A DNA stretch of 64,000 nucleotides from positions 2,418,001 to 2,482,000 of the forward strand of contig NZ_OY726395.1 in assembly GCF_963378085.1 (NCBI RefSeq), written 5' to 3'. Of the stretch, positions 37,668-45,375 are shown piece by piece. Position numbers and translations under genes: made by a program. This DNA is from Mycolicibacterium sp. MU0050 (lineage in GTDB: Bacteria > Actinomycetota > Actinomycetes > Mycobacteriales > Mycobacteriaceae). The notes under the pieces are model-generated. The model was not told the DNA's origin. It did no database searches and saw nothing but the letters and a program-made list of their open reading frames with translations. Each line of letters begins with the position of its first letter. The stretch's first letter is position 1.

Positions 37668-38984
37668 CTAGTTGCATTCGGGGGACGGCGGGTCGGGTGG
37701 GGGCTGGGGTTCGAAGGGTTGGTACCACCACCAGTCGGCGCGTTCGCCGGTGGGTCCGGGACAGGGCGGGACTGCCGGTGGCGGGCTTTGGGGTGGTCGG
37801 GCCAGGGACCCGGGGTGCAGTGGTTCGCCGGCGGCGTCGGTGACGGTGATCTGTGGGGCGGGGCCGGCGATGGTGATGGTGCCGCGGTGGTGTTGTCGGT
37901 GGTGGTAAGGGCAGACAAGGACGAGATTGTCCAGCTCGGTGGGTCCGCCGTCCTCCCAGTGTCGGATGTGGTGCGCGTGCAGGCCGCGGGTGGCGGGGCA
38001 GCCGGGGACGGCGCAGGTGGGGTGGCGGTGTTCAAGGGCGCGTCGAAGCCGGCGGCTGATGGTGCGGGTGGTGCGACCGGCGCCGAGAACTTCGCCGTCG
38101 CGTTCGAACCAGACCTCGGCGGTGGCGTCGCAAGTCAGGTACTGGCGTTCGGAGGCGGACAGCAGCGGGCCCAGGTGGAGGCCGGCGAGCTTGTCTTTGA
38201 TGTCGAGGTGCACAACGACGGTGGTGCGGTGGCCGTGGGGCCGGCGTTGGGCTTCGGCGTCCCAAGAGGTCTGGACCAGGCGCATGAAGGCATCGCTGTT
38301 GGTGGGGAACGGGGGATTGGGCTTCGGCGTGCCGTCATCGCCGGCGCTGGGATCGTTGTCGTCGGGGTCGTCACCCTTACTCGCGCCTGCCGACTCGCGG
38401 TCGGTTTTCCATTCGGCGATCAGGGCGTCGTGGTGGGACTGCAGGGCCGCGTCGAATTGCGCTGAGCAGGTGTTGGGTAGGCGGATGCGCCAGTCGGTGC
38501 AGTGGGCGCCGACGGTTTTGGTGATCGAGGGTGGCCGTTCGGGCTGGGATTCGGGTTCGGGGCGGGGCTCGAGTTTGATGGCGGTGCGGAGTTGGCGGAC
38601 GGTGGCGCTGAGGGCCAGCTCGGCGTAGTGGGCGTCGGATCCGTCGCCGGCGCGTTGGGCGATGACGCCGACCTGGTCCAGGGACAGCCGGCCTTCTCTG
38701 AGTTGTTCTGTGCAGCGCGGGAAATCGTCGAGGCGGTGCGCCACGGCCGCGATGGTCTCGGCGTTGGCGGGGGAGACGCCGGTCTTCCAGGCGACGAGGG
38801 CGGCGACGGATCGTGCGCCGGTGTTGCCCCAGAGTTCGTCGTGGTCGATCTCGGCGGTGATTGCGACGATGCGGCCGTCGATGGCGTTGCGCTGGCCGGT
38901 CAGTTCGGCGAGCTCGTCGAAGAGCTTCTCGAGGCGTTCGCCGGGCAGGACCTCGCTGCTGGCTGAGGTCGCGTTCCCGGACAT
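37668..38984 (-). CDS. DUF222/HNH endonuclease-motif protein (13E12 family)
   Basis: A 438-residue member of the mycobacterial 13E12 repeat family. It has an N-terminal helical DUF222 domain (about 20-300) and a C-terminal HNH motif, CAVPGCPATRGLHAHHIRHW then GGPTELDNLVLVCPYHHRQHH (two Cys, catalytic His pair and Asn/His). A Pro-rich tail follows. These genes occur in many copies in mycobacterial genomes and are linked with mobile DNA and phage insertion; their biological role is unsettled. Its GC content is similar to its neighbours. Confidence 0.9.
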   Translation of the reverse strand: MSGNATSASSEVLPGERLEKLFDELAELTGQRNAIDGRIVAITAEIDHDELWGNTGARSVAALVAWKTGVSPANAETIAAVAHRLDDFPRCTEQLREGRLSLDQVGVIAQRAGDGSDAHYAELALSATVRQLRTAIKLEPRPEPESQPERPPSITKTVGAHCTDWRIRLPNTCSAQFDAALQSHHDALIAEWKTDRESAGASKGDDPDDNDPSAGDDGTPKPNPPFPTNSDAFMRLVQTSWDAEAQRRPHGHRTTVVVHLDIKDKLAGLHLGPLLSASERQYLTCDATAEVWFERDGEVLGAGRTTRTISRRLRRALEHRHPTCAVPGCPATRGLHAHHIRHWEDGGPTELDNLVLVCPYHHRQHHRGTITIAGPAPQITVTDAAGEPLHPGSLARPPQSPPPAVPPCPGPTGERADWWWYQPFEPQPPPDPPSPECN

Positions 38985-39062
38985 GACCCCACTATCGCAG
39001 AGGGGTATGACAAGAAAGGCTCCGCATGTCAGACCGCATTTCGGTCGGCGTACCAGGCCATC

Positions 39063-39383
39063 TCACGGACTGGGCGCTATGAAGACCGGATCCTCACTCA
39101 GAGGCTCGATCACGACGCCGACCTGGCGCAGCACCTCGACGGAACTGTTGGTGTTGAGCACGCTCTGCACGTCGCCCTCGAGGATCATGTACGCAGCACG
39201 GTTGGCCTGCGCGTAAAAATCCTTCATCGAGTCTGGGCTTCGGAACAGCGGGACGTACAGGACACCGTCGCGCGCAAATAGGAACGGGCGTGGGTCCCCG
39301 GATGTCGTCTCCCCGAACGGGGTGGAGTAATAGACCCTGTCCGCCAACGGGGTGGACTTCTTCTTCCTCGTGAACAGGCCCAT
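39063..39383 (-). CDS. Hypothetical protein, possibly SseB-N-terminal-like
   Basis: A 106-residue soluble protein: MGLFTRKKKS, a central FLFARDGVLYVPLFRSPDSM and a hydrophobic ILEGDVQSVLN. The alternation of strands with an 'F-x-S' element recalls the SseB N-terminal domain, but the resemblance is loose. It could also be a phage- or secretion-type helper. It is transcribed away from the DUF2236 gene and is followed by the HNH gene. Confidence 0.6.
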   Translation of the reverse strand: MGLFTRKKKSTPLADRVYYSTPFGETTSGDPRPFLFARDGVLYVPLFRSPDSMKDFYAQANRAAYMILEGDVQSVLNTNSSVEVLRQVGVVIEPLSEDPVFIAPSP

Positions 39384-39441
39384 CGAGCTTCCTTCCGCCT
39401 ATGTCAGGGTGAGCACGTCGCCGGGGCGTCGTTCTGCGGAC

Positions 39442-39588
39442 CTAATCGGTGTCCTCGTCGTCGCGGTGCGCAGCCTCGATCACCTCGGGCGGGACCGGCT
39501 TCTGCAACCAAGCCCGCATCCGCAACAACCCACCGGCGATGGCGCCGACGGCGAGCACCGCCACGAGGATCCACAGTGCAGTGGTCAT
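39442..39588 (-). CDS. Small single-helix membrane protein
   Basis: A 48-residue protein with one hydrophobic helix (about 4-22, ALWILVAVLAVGAIAGGLL) and an acidic tail ending HRDDEDTD. No family is recognised. The ATG at MTTALWIL is chosen over longer frames because it starts the helix naturally. It precedes the hypothetical gene at 39383 by 58 bases on the same strand. Confidence 0.5.
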   Translation of the reverse strand: MTTALWILVAVLAVGAIAGGLLRMRAWLQKPVPPEVIEAAHRDDEDTD

Positions 39589-39793
39589 AGCGCCAGTGTC
39601 CACCTTCGGCCGCCCGGATGGGCGCATTACGGACGGGCGCCCCGTGGTGTGACGGACTGGAATCCCCGGTGATCTCATGAATTTGGATACACATCGGCAA
39701 AAGCGGTGGTTATGTGAGAAGGACAGTCAGTCAGCTACCAGCGGTGGAGGTGAGCCGCCGGGGCCGGAGTTAGTCGAATGACAAGGAGTTGAC

Positions 39794-40870
39794 GTGGCGG
39801 TCCGGGGTCTCAAGGCGCTCAAGAAAATCATGCAGACGACTTTCGATCCCGCTTCGGTTGTCCCGGCCGACGTCAGCGTCACGGAATTCACCGGTGACGA
39901 TAGTCTGCCTCGGCACGACCTCGCTCAACATCCGATTCCCGCGGATTCCCTGACCTGGAAGTATTGGGGACGCCTCGACGTAACGTATTTCGGCAGCAGC
40001 GTGATGGGCCCGATCGCGGGAGCATGGCCGCAGATGGGGCAAGCGACCTCGAGTTCTGTTCTTTTCACGGGGGACAGCTCATTCAGCGCGCGCGCGAAAA
40101 TATACAAAGCGCGGACTCGCAGATCTCGCGAATACATTTACGGCACGGTGTACGACGCGCCGGAGGATGCCAAGAAATACGGACTGAAGACTCGCAATAT
40201 GCACAAGTCCATCAAAGGAACTCTGCAGTCCGGCACCTACCACGCCCTGAATGCGGAAACCTTCTACTTCGCGCATGTCACCTTCTTCCACTACCTGCTG
40301 ATAGGAGTAACCGAGCAGCTGTATTTCGAGGGGTCCATGCCGCGGGAGATGAAGGAGCAGATTTTCGAGGAATCCAAAGAGTGGTACAGCATGTGGGGGA
40401 TGGACGATGGTCCGCAGCCGGAGACCTACGATGATTTCGAGCGGTACCTCGACAACATCGAGCGCAATCATCTGGTGAACTCGCAGGTGACTCAGACCAT
40501 GCTGGAACAGTTCGTGGAACGCCGCCTGGCTCCGCACTGGTGGCCGCCGATCATGAAGAAATTTGTGTGGCCCTGGGTGGCCGCGCGTCGGCAGGTCGTC
40601 GTCAATAGCTTCCCGCCTCATGTGCAGGAGCTCTTCAATGTGGAGTGGACCCCGGAGGACGAACAGATGTCGCGCCGCTTCATGCGTATGTATCGGCGGG
40701 TCAATGCGGTCCTCGAGCGCATCCTTCCGCTGAAGTTCTACTACTTGCCGATAGCGCTGAGAGGCTTCGAGCGCGAAGGGGTCGATCCACGCAAGATCAC
40801 GCTGGAGTCGGCCCAGCGGGCACTTCGCGAAAGCCGGGCCCAGCGCACCTCGTCGTTAGCGCCGCGCTGA
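39794..40870 (+). CDS. DUF2236 / MpaB-type oxygenase family protein, copy 1
   Basis: A 358-residue protein of the DUF2236 family (MpaB, latex-clearing-protein relatives), heme-dependent oxygenases in the characterised cases. Visible family features are a helical bundle with FAHVTFFHYLLIGVTEQLYF, and HALNAETFYFAH, which contains candidate heme-binding His residues. GTG start with AAGGAG 6 bases upstream. It borders the divergent oxidative gene block, convergent with the GMC oxidoreductase. A second DUF2236 protein is encoded at 52.5 kb with little similarity outside the core. Confidence 0.82.
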   Translation: MAVRGLKALKKIMQTTFDPASVVPADVSVTEFTGDDSLPRHDLAQHPIPADSLTWKYWGRLDVTYFGSSVMGPIAGAWPQMGQATSSSVLFTGDSSFSARAKIYKARTRRSREYIYGTVYDAPEDAKKYGLKTRNMHKSIKGTLQSGTYHALNAETFYFAHVTFFHYLLIGVTEQLYFEGSMPREMKEQIFEESKEWYSMWGMDDGPQPETYDDFERYLDNIERNHLVNSQVTQTMLEQFVERRLAPHWWPPIMKKFVWPWVAARRQVVVNSFPPHVQELFNVEWTPEDEQMSRRFMRMYRRVNAVLERILPLKFYYLPIALRGFEREGVDPRKITLESAQRALRESRAQRTSSLAPR

Positions 40871-40917
40871 AAAGTCGAACTCGGTCGGATCCTGCGACGC
40901 CACCCGGATGACCGGAC

Positions 40918-42603
40918 TCATCCCAGGATCGCCCGCGCTGCGCGCTCGGCGATCAGCATGACCGGCGCGTTGGTGTTCCCGGAGGTGATGGTGGGCATGG
41001 CGGAGGCATCGACGACCCGCAGGCCGGCGACGCGGTGCACGCGGCAGTCGGTGTCGAGCACCGTGGCAGCGGAGCGCGGAAGACCGCGCGTGTCAAAGGC
41101 TCCCATCGCGCAGGTGCCCACCGGATGGAAGATGGTGGTCCCGAGTTCACGGGCGGCCTGCTGCAGGTCATCGTCGCTCACCAGTTGCGGCCCGGGAAGC
41201 AACTCCTCGGGGCGGTAGCGGGCCAGGGGAGGCGCCGCCATGATCTCGCGGGTCATCCGCAGGCCGCGCACGGCCGTTTGGCGATCGGCGTCAGTGGACA
41301 GGTAGTTACACGAAATCTTCGGAGCTGCCAGCGGATCCGCGCCGGCTATCCGCACATGCCCCCGCGAGCTGGGTCGGAGATTGCAGACCGAGGGAGTGAT
41401 GGCCCCGAACCGATGCAGCGGTTCACCGAACTTAGCCAACGACAGGGGCTGCACGTGCCACTCCAGATCCGGACTGGCCAGCGCGGGATCGCTTTTGGCG
41501 AAGGCGCCCAGCGTGGAGGGCGGCATGGTGAGGGGTCCCGAGCGCAGTAACAGGTACTGAAGTCCCATGCCTGCGCGGGTGATCCAGTTCCGGTAGAGCG
41601 TGTTCACGGTTCGGGCGCCCCGCACCCGGTACACCGTGCGCAGCTGCAGGTGGTCCTGCAGGTTCTCGCCCACCCCGGGTAGATCGACGGCCACCGGCAC
41701 CTGATGCTGGCTCAGCAGCCCAGCCGGGCCCAGGCCCGAGAGCTGCATGAGCTGCGGCGAGCCGATTGCTCCGGCGCTCAAAATCACCTCCCGACGGGCC
41801 GCGACGTCGATCACCTGACCGTCTTTGAGCAGCCGTACACCGGTGGCACGGTGCTGGGCCGTGGTCCAGGCGCCGCGACGCTGGGCGTCGCGAACGTGGT
41901 TGTCCAGCAGCAGCTTCAACGCCTGGGTGTGGGTGTAGACGGTGAGGTTGGGTCGGTGGGCGACGGGGTGCAGGAAGCCATCGGCCATCGACCAGCGACG
42001 GCCTCGTCGTTGGTTGACGTGAAAATACGCGCTGCCGGCGTTGTCGCCGCGGTTGAACTCATCGATGGGGGAGATGCCCACCTGGGCGGCGGCCGCCTGC
42101 CAGGAGTCCAGGATCTTCCAGCGCACCCGCGGCCGTTCCACGGGGATCTCCCCGCCGGCCCCGTGCCACTCGTCGGCCCCGCCGAAGTAGTCCTCGAGCT
42201 CCTTGTAGATCGCCAGCGTCTCGCCGGGACTACCCGGGCCACCCCACAGCCATCGCTGGTCGCCGGTGGCTTGTGCCCACAACTCGTAATCGGAGGCCTG
42301 GCCGCGCATATGGATCATGGCGTTGATCGACGAGCAACCGCCGAGCACGCGGCCCCGCGCGTAGTGGATGCTGCGGCCGGCCAGCCCCGGGTCGGCTTCG
42401 GTAGCGAAGCACCAGTCGGTACGGGGGTTGGCGATGGTGTACAGGTAGCCCACCGGTACCTTGATCCAGAACCAATCGTCGTTGCCGCCGGCCTCGATCA
42501 GAAGCACCCGGTGGTCCGGATTGGCGCTGAGCCGGTTGGCGAGCAGGCAGCCCGCACTGCCGGCTCCCACGATGACGAAGTCGAATTCGGCGACGGGGGC
42601 CAT
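40918..42603 (-). CDS. GMC-family FAD oxidoreductase
   Basis: A 561-residue glucose-methanol-choline oxidoreductase. The ADP-binding motif is GAGSAGCLLANRLS (about 11-24), the first GMC signature RGRVLGGCSSINAM and the second GAIGSPQLMQLSGLGP. The active-site His is in FHPVGTCAMG and the second catalytic position in SGNTNAPVM (Asn). It oxidises an alcohol to an aldehyde or ketone; the closest general type is alcohol/choline dehydrogenase. It is last in the minus-strand run that begins with the membrane protein at 45.1 kb, 44 bases after the VOC gene. Confidence 0.92.
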   Translation of the reverse strand: MAPVAEFDFVIVGAGSAGCLLANRLSANPDHRVLLIEAGGNDDWFWIKVPVGYLYTIANPRTDWCFATEADPGLAGRSIHYARGRVLGGCSSINAMIHMRGQASDYELWAQATGDQRWLWGGPGSPGETLAIYKELEDYFGGADEWHGAGGEIPVERPRVRWKILDSWQAAAAQVGISPIDEFNRGDNAGSAYFHVNQRRGRRWSMADGFLHPVAHRPNLTVYTHTQALKLLLDNHVRDAQRRGAWTTAQHRATGVRLLKDGQVIDVAARREVILSAGAIGSPQLMQLSGLGPAGLLSQHQVPVAVDLPGVGENLQDHLQLRTVYRVRGARTVNTLYRNWITRAGMGLQYLLLRSGPLTMPPSTLGAFAKSDPALASPDLEWHVQPLSLAKFGEPLHRFGAITPSVCNLRPSSRGHVRIAGADPLAAPKISCNYLSTDADRQTAVRGLRMTREIMAAPPLARYRPEELLPGPQLVSDDDLQQAARELGTTIFHPVGTCAMGAFDTRGLPRSAATVLDTDCRVHRVAGLRVVDASAMPTITSGNTNAPVMLIAERAARAILG

Positions 42604-42647
42604 TGCCGGGTTGTTTCCCTTCTTGCCGTCGGATGCGTGTTGGTCGG

Positions 42648-42995
42648 TCAGCCGTTGCCTTCGGCCAGGGTCAGTTCGACGACGTTGCCGTCGGGATCGC
42701 GCGCCGTGACCAGCATTCCGCGTCGGTTGGTCACCGGGTAGCGCAACGCGCCGACGCGCTCCCCCGTGGTGCCGGGATCCGGCAACGCGAACCCCAGCCG
42801 AGTGCGGGTCGGGGGACCGTCGCCGCAGCAGCGCAGTTCCAGAATGGCGTCCCCGCCCAACAGGGCGCTCAACCGCCGAGGACTCTCTTCGCAGCGATCG
42901 TCCTCCAGAAACTCAAGACCCAAATCGGTGTAGAAACGACTCGATCGGTCTAGGTCCGACACGTAGAGCACCAGTGACGTCAGAGGTGGGGGCAT
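42648..42995 (-). CDS. VOC-family (glyoxalase/dioxygenase fold) protein
   Basis: A 115-residue vicinal-oxygen-chelate protein with paired beta-alpha-beta-beta-beta motifs: LVLYVSDLDRSSRFYTDLGL (about 7-26) and a closing VTARDPDGNVVEL. The Glu/His metal positions are partly recognisable (ELTLAEG at the end). Family members include glyoxalases, extradiol dioxygenases and resistance proteins. The upstream open frame was rejected in favour of MPPPLTSLVLY. It lies between the DAO oxidoreductase and the GMC oxidoreductase on the same strand. Confidence 0.85.
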   Translation of the reverse strand: MPPPLTSLVLYVSDLDRSSRFYTDLGLEFLEDDRCEESPRRLSALLGGDAILELRCCGDGPPTRTRLGFALPDPGTTGERVGALRYPVTNRRGMLVTARDPDGNVVELTLAEGNG

Positions 42996-43127
42996 GAACT
43001 GATTGTGCCTGCTGTCCGGCCGTGCAGGTGACGGTTGTTTCGCTGGCAGCCCGTTACCCGGCTGCCCCGAATGCAATCCCGCATGTGACGCTCTGGCCCG
43101 GTCCGAGCCGGCCGCGCGAAGGACCGC

Positions 43128-44471
43128 TCAGGCCAAAGCCGCAGCCCGACGGGCCCTGCGCTTGCTGCCATTGAGCAGGTCGCACACGCGGTCCACAGCC
43201 CAGATGGTGCGCAGTCCGAGCCGGCCCATCATCATGAACGGCGGGAACCTGGGTTGGTCTTTCCAGATGCCCGCGAGATCTGCGTGTCGGGTGCCGTCCA
43301 CGAGCAGGTCAGCGATGAGCGTGCCGACGTAGGGCGCCTGGGCCAGGCCATGTCCGTTGCAGGCGAGCAGGTAATAGACATTGTCCTCGGCCTTTCCGGC
43401 GACCGAGAGCCAGGACGACGTGATCGCGATCCAGCCTCCCCACGCTCCCGCCACCTTGACGTCAGCCAGGGAAGGAAAGCGGGTGTGGAATGCGTCGGCG
43501 AGTTCTTGGACGAGTTTCGGATCGGGCGCCTTCACCGGCAGCGGGAAGGACCTGCCGCGTTCGAGCCGGCGAACGCCGAACACGATGGTGTTGCGTTCGG
43601 TGAGCCGGTAATTCGTCATGATCTGGTGCTGGGTCACTACTCCCGACCGGCTGGTCCACCCCAGTGCGGCGATGCGCTCCGGGGCGATCGGCTCGGTCTC
43701 CACCTCGATGATCCAGGCCGGAATCGAAAGACGCTTGGGGGTGATGTCCCATTCGCCGGAGTACGCATTCGTTGCCAGCACAACCTTGTTCGCACGAACG
43801 TCGCCCTGCGCGGTCGAGATCACGACCGTGTCACCGTCGCGCGTGACGTCGGTGACCTTGGTCCGCTCGAACACCCGAGCCGATGTCGACAGCAGCGCAC
43901 GACGGACACCCAGGCTCAACTTGCCGGGATTCAACATCCCGCCCACGCCCTCGCGCATCCCGCCGACGAATGCACCCGGAATCCCGAGCTCCGAGCTGGT
44001 GCCGACAACCGCACGTCCACCCGCACGCCGCAGGATCGCGGCGCAGGCACGGACTCGAAGCATCTGGACCGGCGATACCGCGCCGAACACCATGCCGTTG
44101 GCTACGTAGTCGCAGTCGATGTTGTGGTCCTCGATGAGACGTTCGGCGAAGTGTGCGGCGTTCTCGGCCAGCCGCACCATGTTCGGTATCTGCTTGGGGT
44201 AGAAGAGCTTGAGCAACCGGAGATCGCCGCCGGGTGCGCCGGCGATCTGCCCGCCGTTGCGTGAGCTGGACCCGTAACCGCAGAACTCTGCCTCCAGCAG
44301 CACCACGTCCTGCCCGCGCCCGGCGAGCCGCAGGGCCGTCGCCATGCCGCCCATACCGCCGCCGATGACCGCGACATCGCACGTGAGGTCTTCGGTCAGG
44401 GCCGGCTGGATATCTGTGGGCGGATCAACCCAGCGGGTGAAGGTGCTGTACTCGACGTCGGCGGTGCTCAT
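43128..44471 (-). CDS. DAO-type FAD-dependent oxidoreductase (PuuB/GabB-like)
   Basis: A 447-residue D-amino-acid-oxidase-fold flavoprotein. The FAD motif is VIGGGMGGMATALRLAG (about 33-49), followed by the family's SSRNGGQIAG and the late CNGHGLAQAPYVG. Relatives oxidise amines or amino acids, for example gamma-glutamylputrescine; the substrate here is open. The ATG overlaps the stop of the upstream membrane-protein gene (ATGA), so the two are translationally coupled and probably act together. It is preceded by the symmetric control region at 45.2 kb. Confidence 0.88.
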   Translation of the reverse strand: MSTADVEYSTFTRWVDPPTDIQPALTEDLTCDVAVIGGGMGGMATALRLAGRGQDVVLLEAEFCGYGSSSRNGGQIAGAPGGDLRLLKLFYPKQIPNMVRLAENAAHFAERLIEDHNIDCDYVANGMVFGAVSPVQMLRVRACAAILRRAGGRAVVGTSSELGIPGAFVGGMREGVGGMLNPGKLSLGVRRALLSTSARVFERTKVTDVTRDGDTVVISTAQGDVRANKVVLATNAYSGEWDITPKRLSIPAWIIEVETEPIAPERIAALGWTSRSGVVTQHQIMTNYRLTERNTIVFGVRRLERGRSFPLPVKAPDPKLVQELADAFHTRFPSLADVKVAGAWGGWIAITSSWLSVAGKAEDNVYYLLACNGHGLAQAPYVGTLIADLLVDGTRHADLAGIWKDQPRFPPFMMMGRLGLRTIWAVDRVCDLLNGSKRRARRAAALA

Positions 44472-45154
44472 GACAGTGCCCTTACATTCTCGAGCGGCGC
44501 TGAGCGGGAAGCGTTGTGGGCGTGCAGCGCGCGGTAGGCGAAGTAGTAGATGAACCCCTGGGTGCCCCATGTCGCCAGCGCGGCCGTATAGAAGAACGTG
44601 CGGTTCTCGTCGTCGAAGGGCAGGGGGAAGAAGTCGTAGGTGAGAGCGATGGTGGTCGCCGCCGCGGTGACCAAGGCGGTCCAGATGGCCAGCTGTTTGG
44701 CCTCGATGGCCCAGAGCCGCTTGACGACGTAGGCCAGGAACAGCGTGGTGAGCAGGTTGGCTACGAGATAGAACGTGGCCGGACCGACATGGAGCGTCTG
44801 GTCCTGAAACTCCCGTAGATACAGCCCACCGGCGATGGCGAGCCCGAACACTCCGATGTCGACAGGGATGGGCGGCTTGTAGCGGTGAGTCGCGGCCATG
44901 AACCCCAGTACGAGGATGAGCGTGAACCCGAACGATCGTGAGAACGCGTCGAGGAAGTAGGCGACGGAGTAGGGCAGGCTGCCGTCTTCGGCGCCGAGCA
45001 ACGAACCGACGAGGAAGTTGGTGGCCGATACCCCGACGACCATCCATTCCAGGCCGAGCAGGTAGTTGCCGTAGTTGCGGATGAACTTCCACCCGAAGCA
45101 GAAGCCCACGGCGATCAACCAGGCATCGGCCACGAGAAACAGCAGATCCTTCAT
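44468..45154 (-). CDS. Multi-pass membrane protein of unknown function
   Basis: A 228-residue protein with about seven hydrophobic helices over its whole length (MKDLLFLVADAWLIAVGFCFG at the start, later FTLILVLGFMAATH and YLVANLLTTLFLAYVV). No transporter family is recognised. GAAGGA lies 8 bases before the ATG. It is the first gene of the minus-strand run and overlaps the DAO flavoprotein by 4 bases, so a role in substrate uptake or electron transfer for that enzyme is a fair guess. Confidence 0.78.
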   Translation of the reverse strand: MKDLLFLVADAWLIAVGFCFGWKFIRNYGNYLLGLEWMVVGVSATNFLVGSLLGAEDGSLPYSVAYFLDAFSRSFGFTLILVLGFMAATHRYKPPIPVDIGVFGLAIAGGLYLREFQDQTLHVGPATFYLVANLLTTLFLAYVVKRLWAIEAKQLAIWTALVTAAATTIALTYDFFPLPFDDENRTFFYTAALATWGTQGFIYYFAYRALHAHNASRSAPLENVRALS

Positions 45155-45209
45155 CGCCGCGGTCCTTCCGTCATCGAGTTGACTCCACTGTCGCCGTCGG
45201 GTGGCTGCA

Positions 45210-45316
45210 GTCACAACGACATTGCGCACCAGTTCGCGTCGACGGTGATGCACGGTGCACCCCGGGTGCACGTTGCACCCGGTCGGTCAAAAGCAGGTGC
45301 GCGGTGTCGTTGTGAC
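45210..45316. promoter_or_regulatory. Two-fold symmetric divergent control region
   Basis: The gap between the divergent gene runs is symmetric about base 45263. At the centre is the 17-bp palindrome GTGCACCC-C-GGGTGCAC (45255-45271). At both ends are inverted copies of one box, GTCACAACGACA-nn-GCGCACC-nG (45210-45232 and its mirror 45294-45316). Between centre and ends, TGCA-nn-GTGCACCC matches on both sides. A regulator that binds as paired dimers would control both operons; PucR encoded at 49.2 kb is the nearest candidate. Confidence 0.7.
45255..45271. repeat. Central palindrome GTGCACCC-C-GGGTGCAC
   Basis: A perfect 8+1+8 palindrome at the centre of the larger symmetric region. Further TGCACC-type half-sites flank it (GATGCAC at 45247, TTGCACCC at 45273). 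Confidence 0.9.
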
Positions 45317-45375
45317 CAGCGCTACGGGTTGGAAACAGTGGACCCATCGCCGACGGGAACAACGAGGAGATGGCC

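Noticed and set aside
37668..38984. 13E12-type HNH gene as a sign of a prophage here
   Set aside because: No integrase, phage structural gene or attachment repeat is nearby; the family is scattered through mycobacterial chromosomes.
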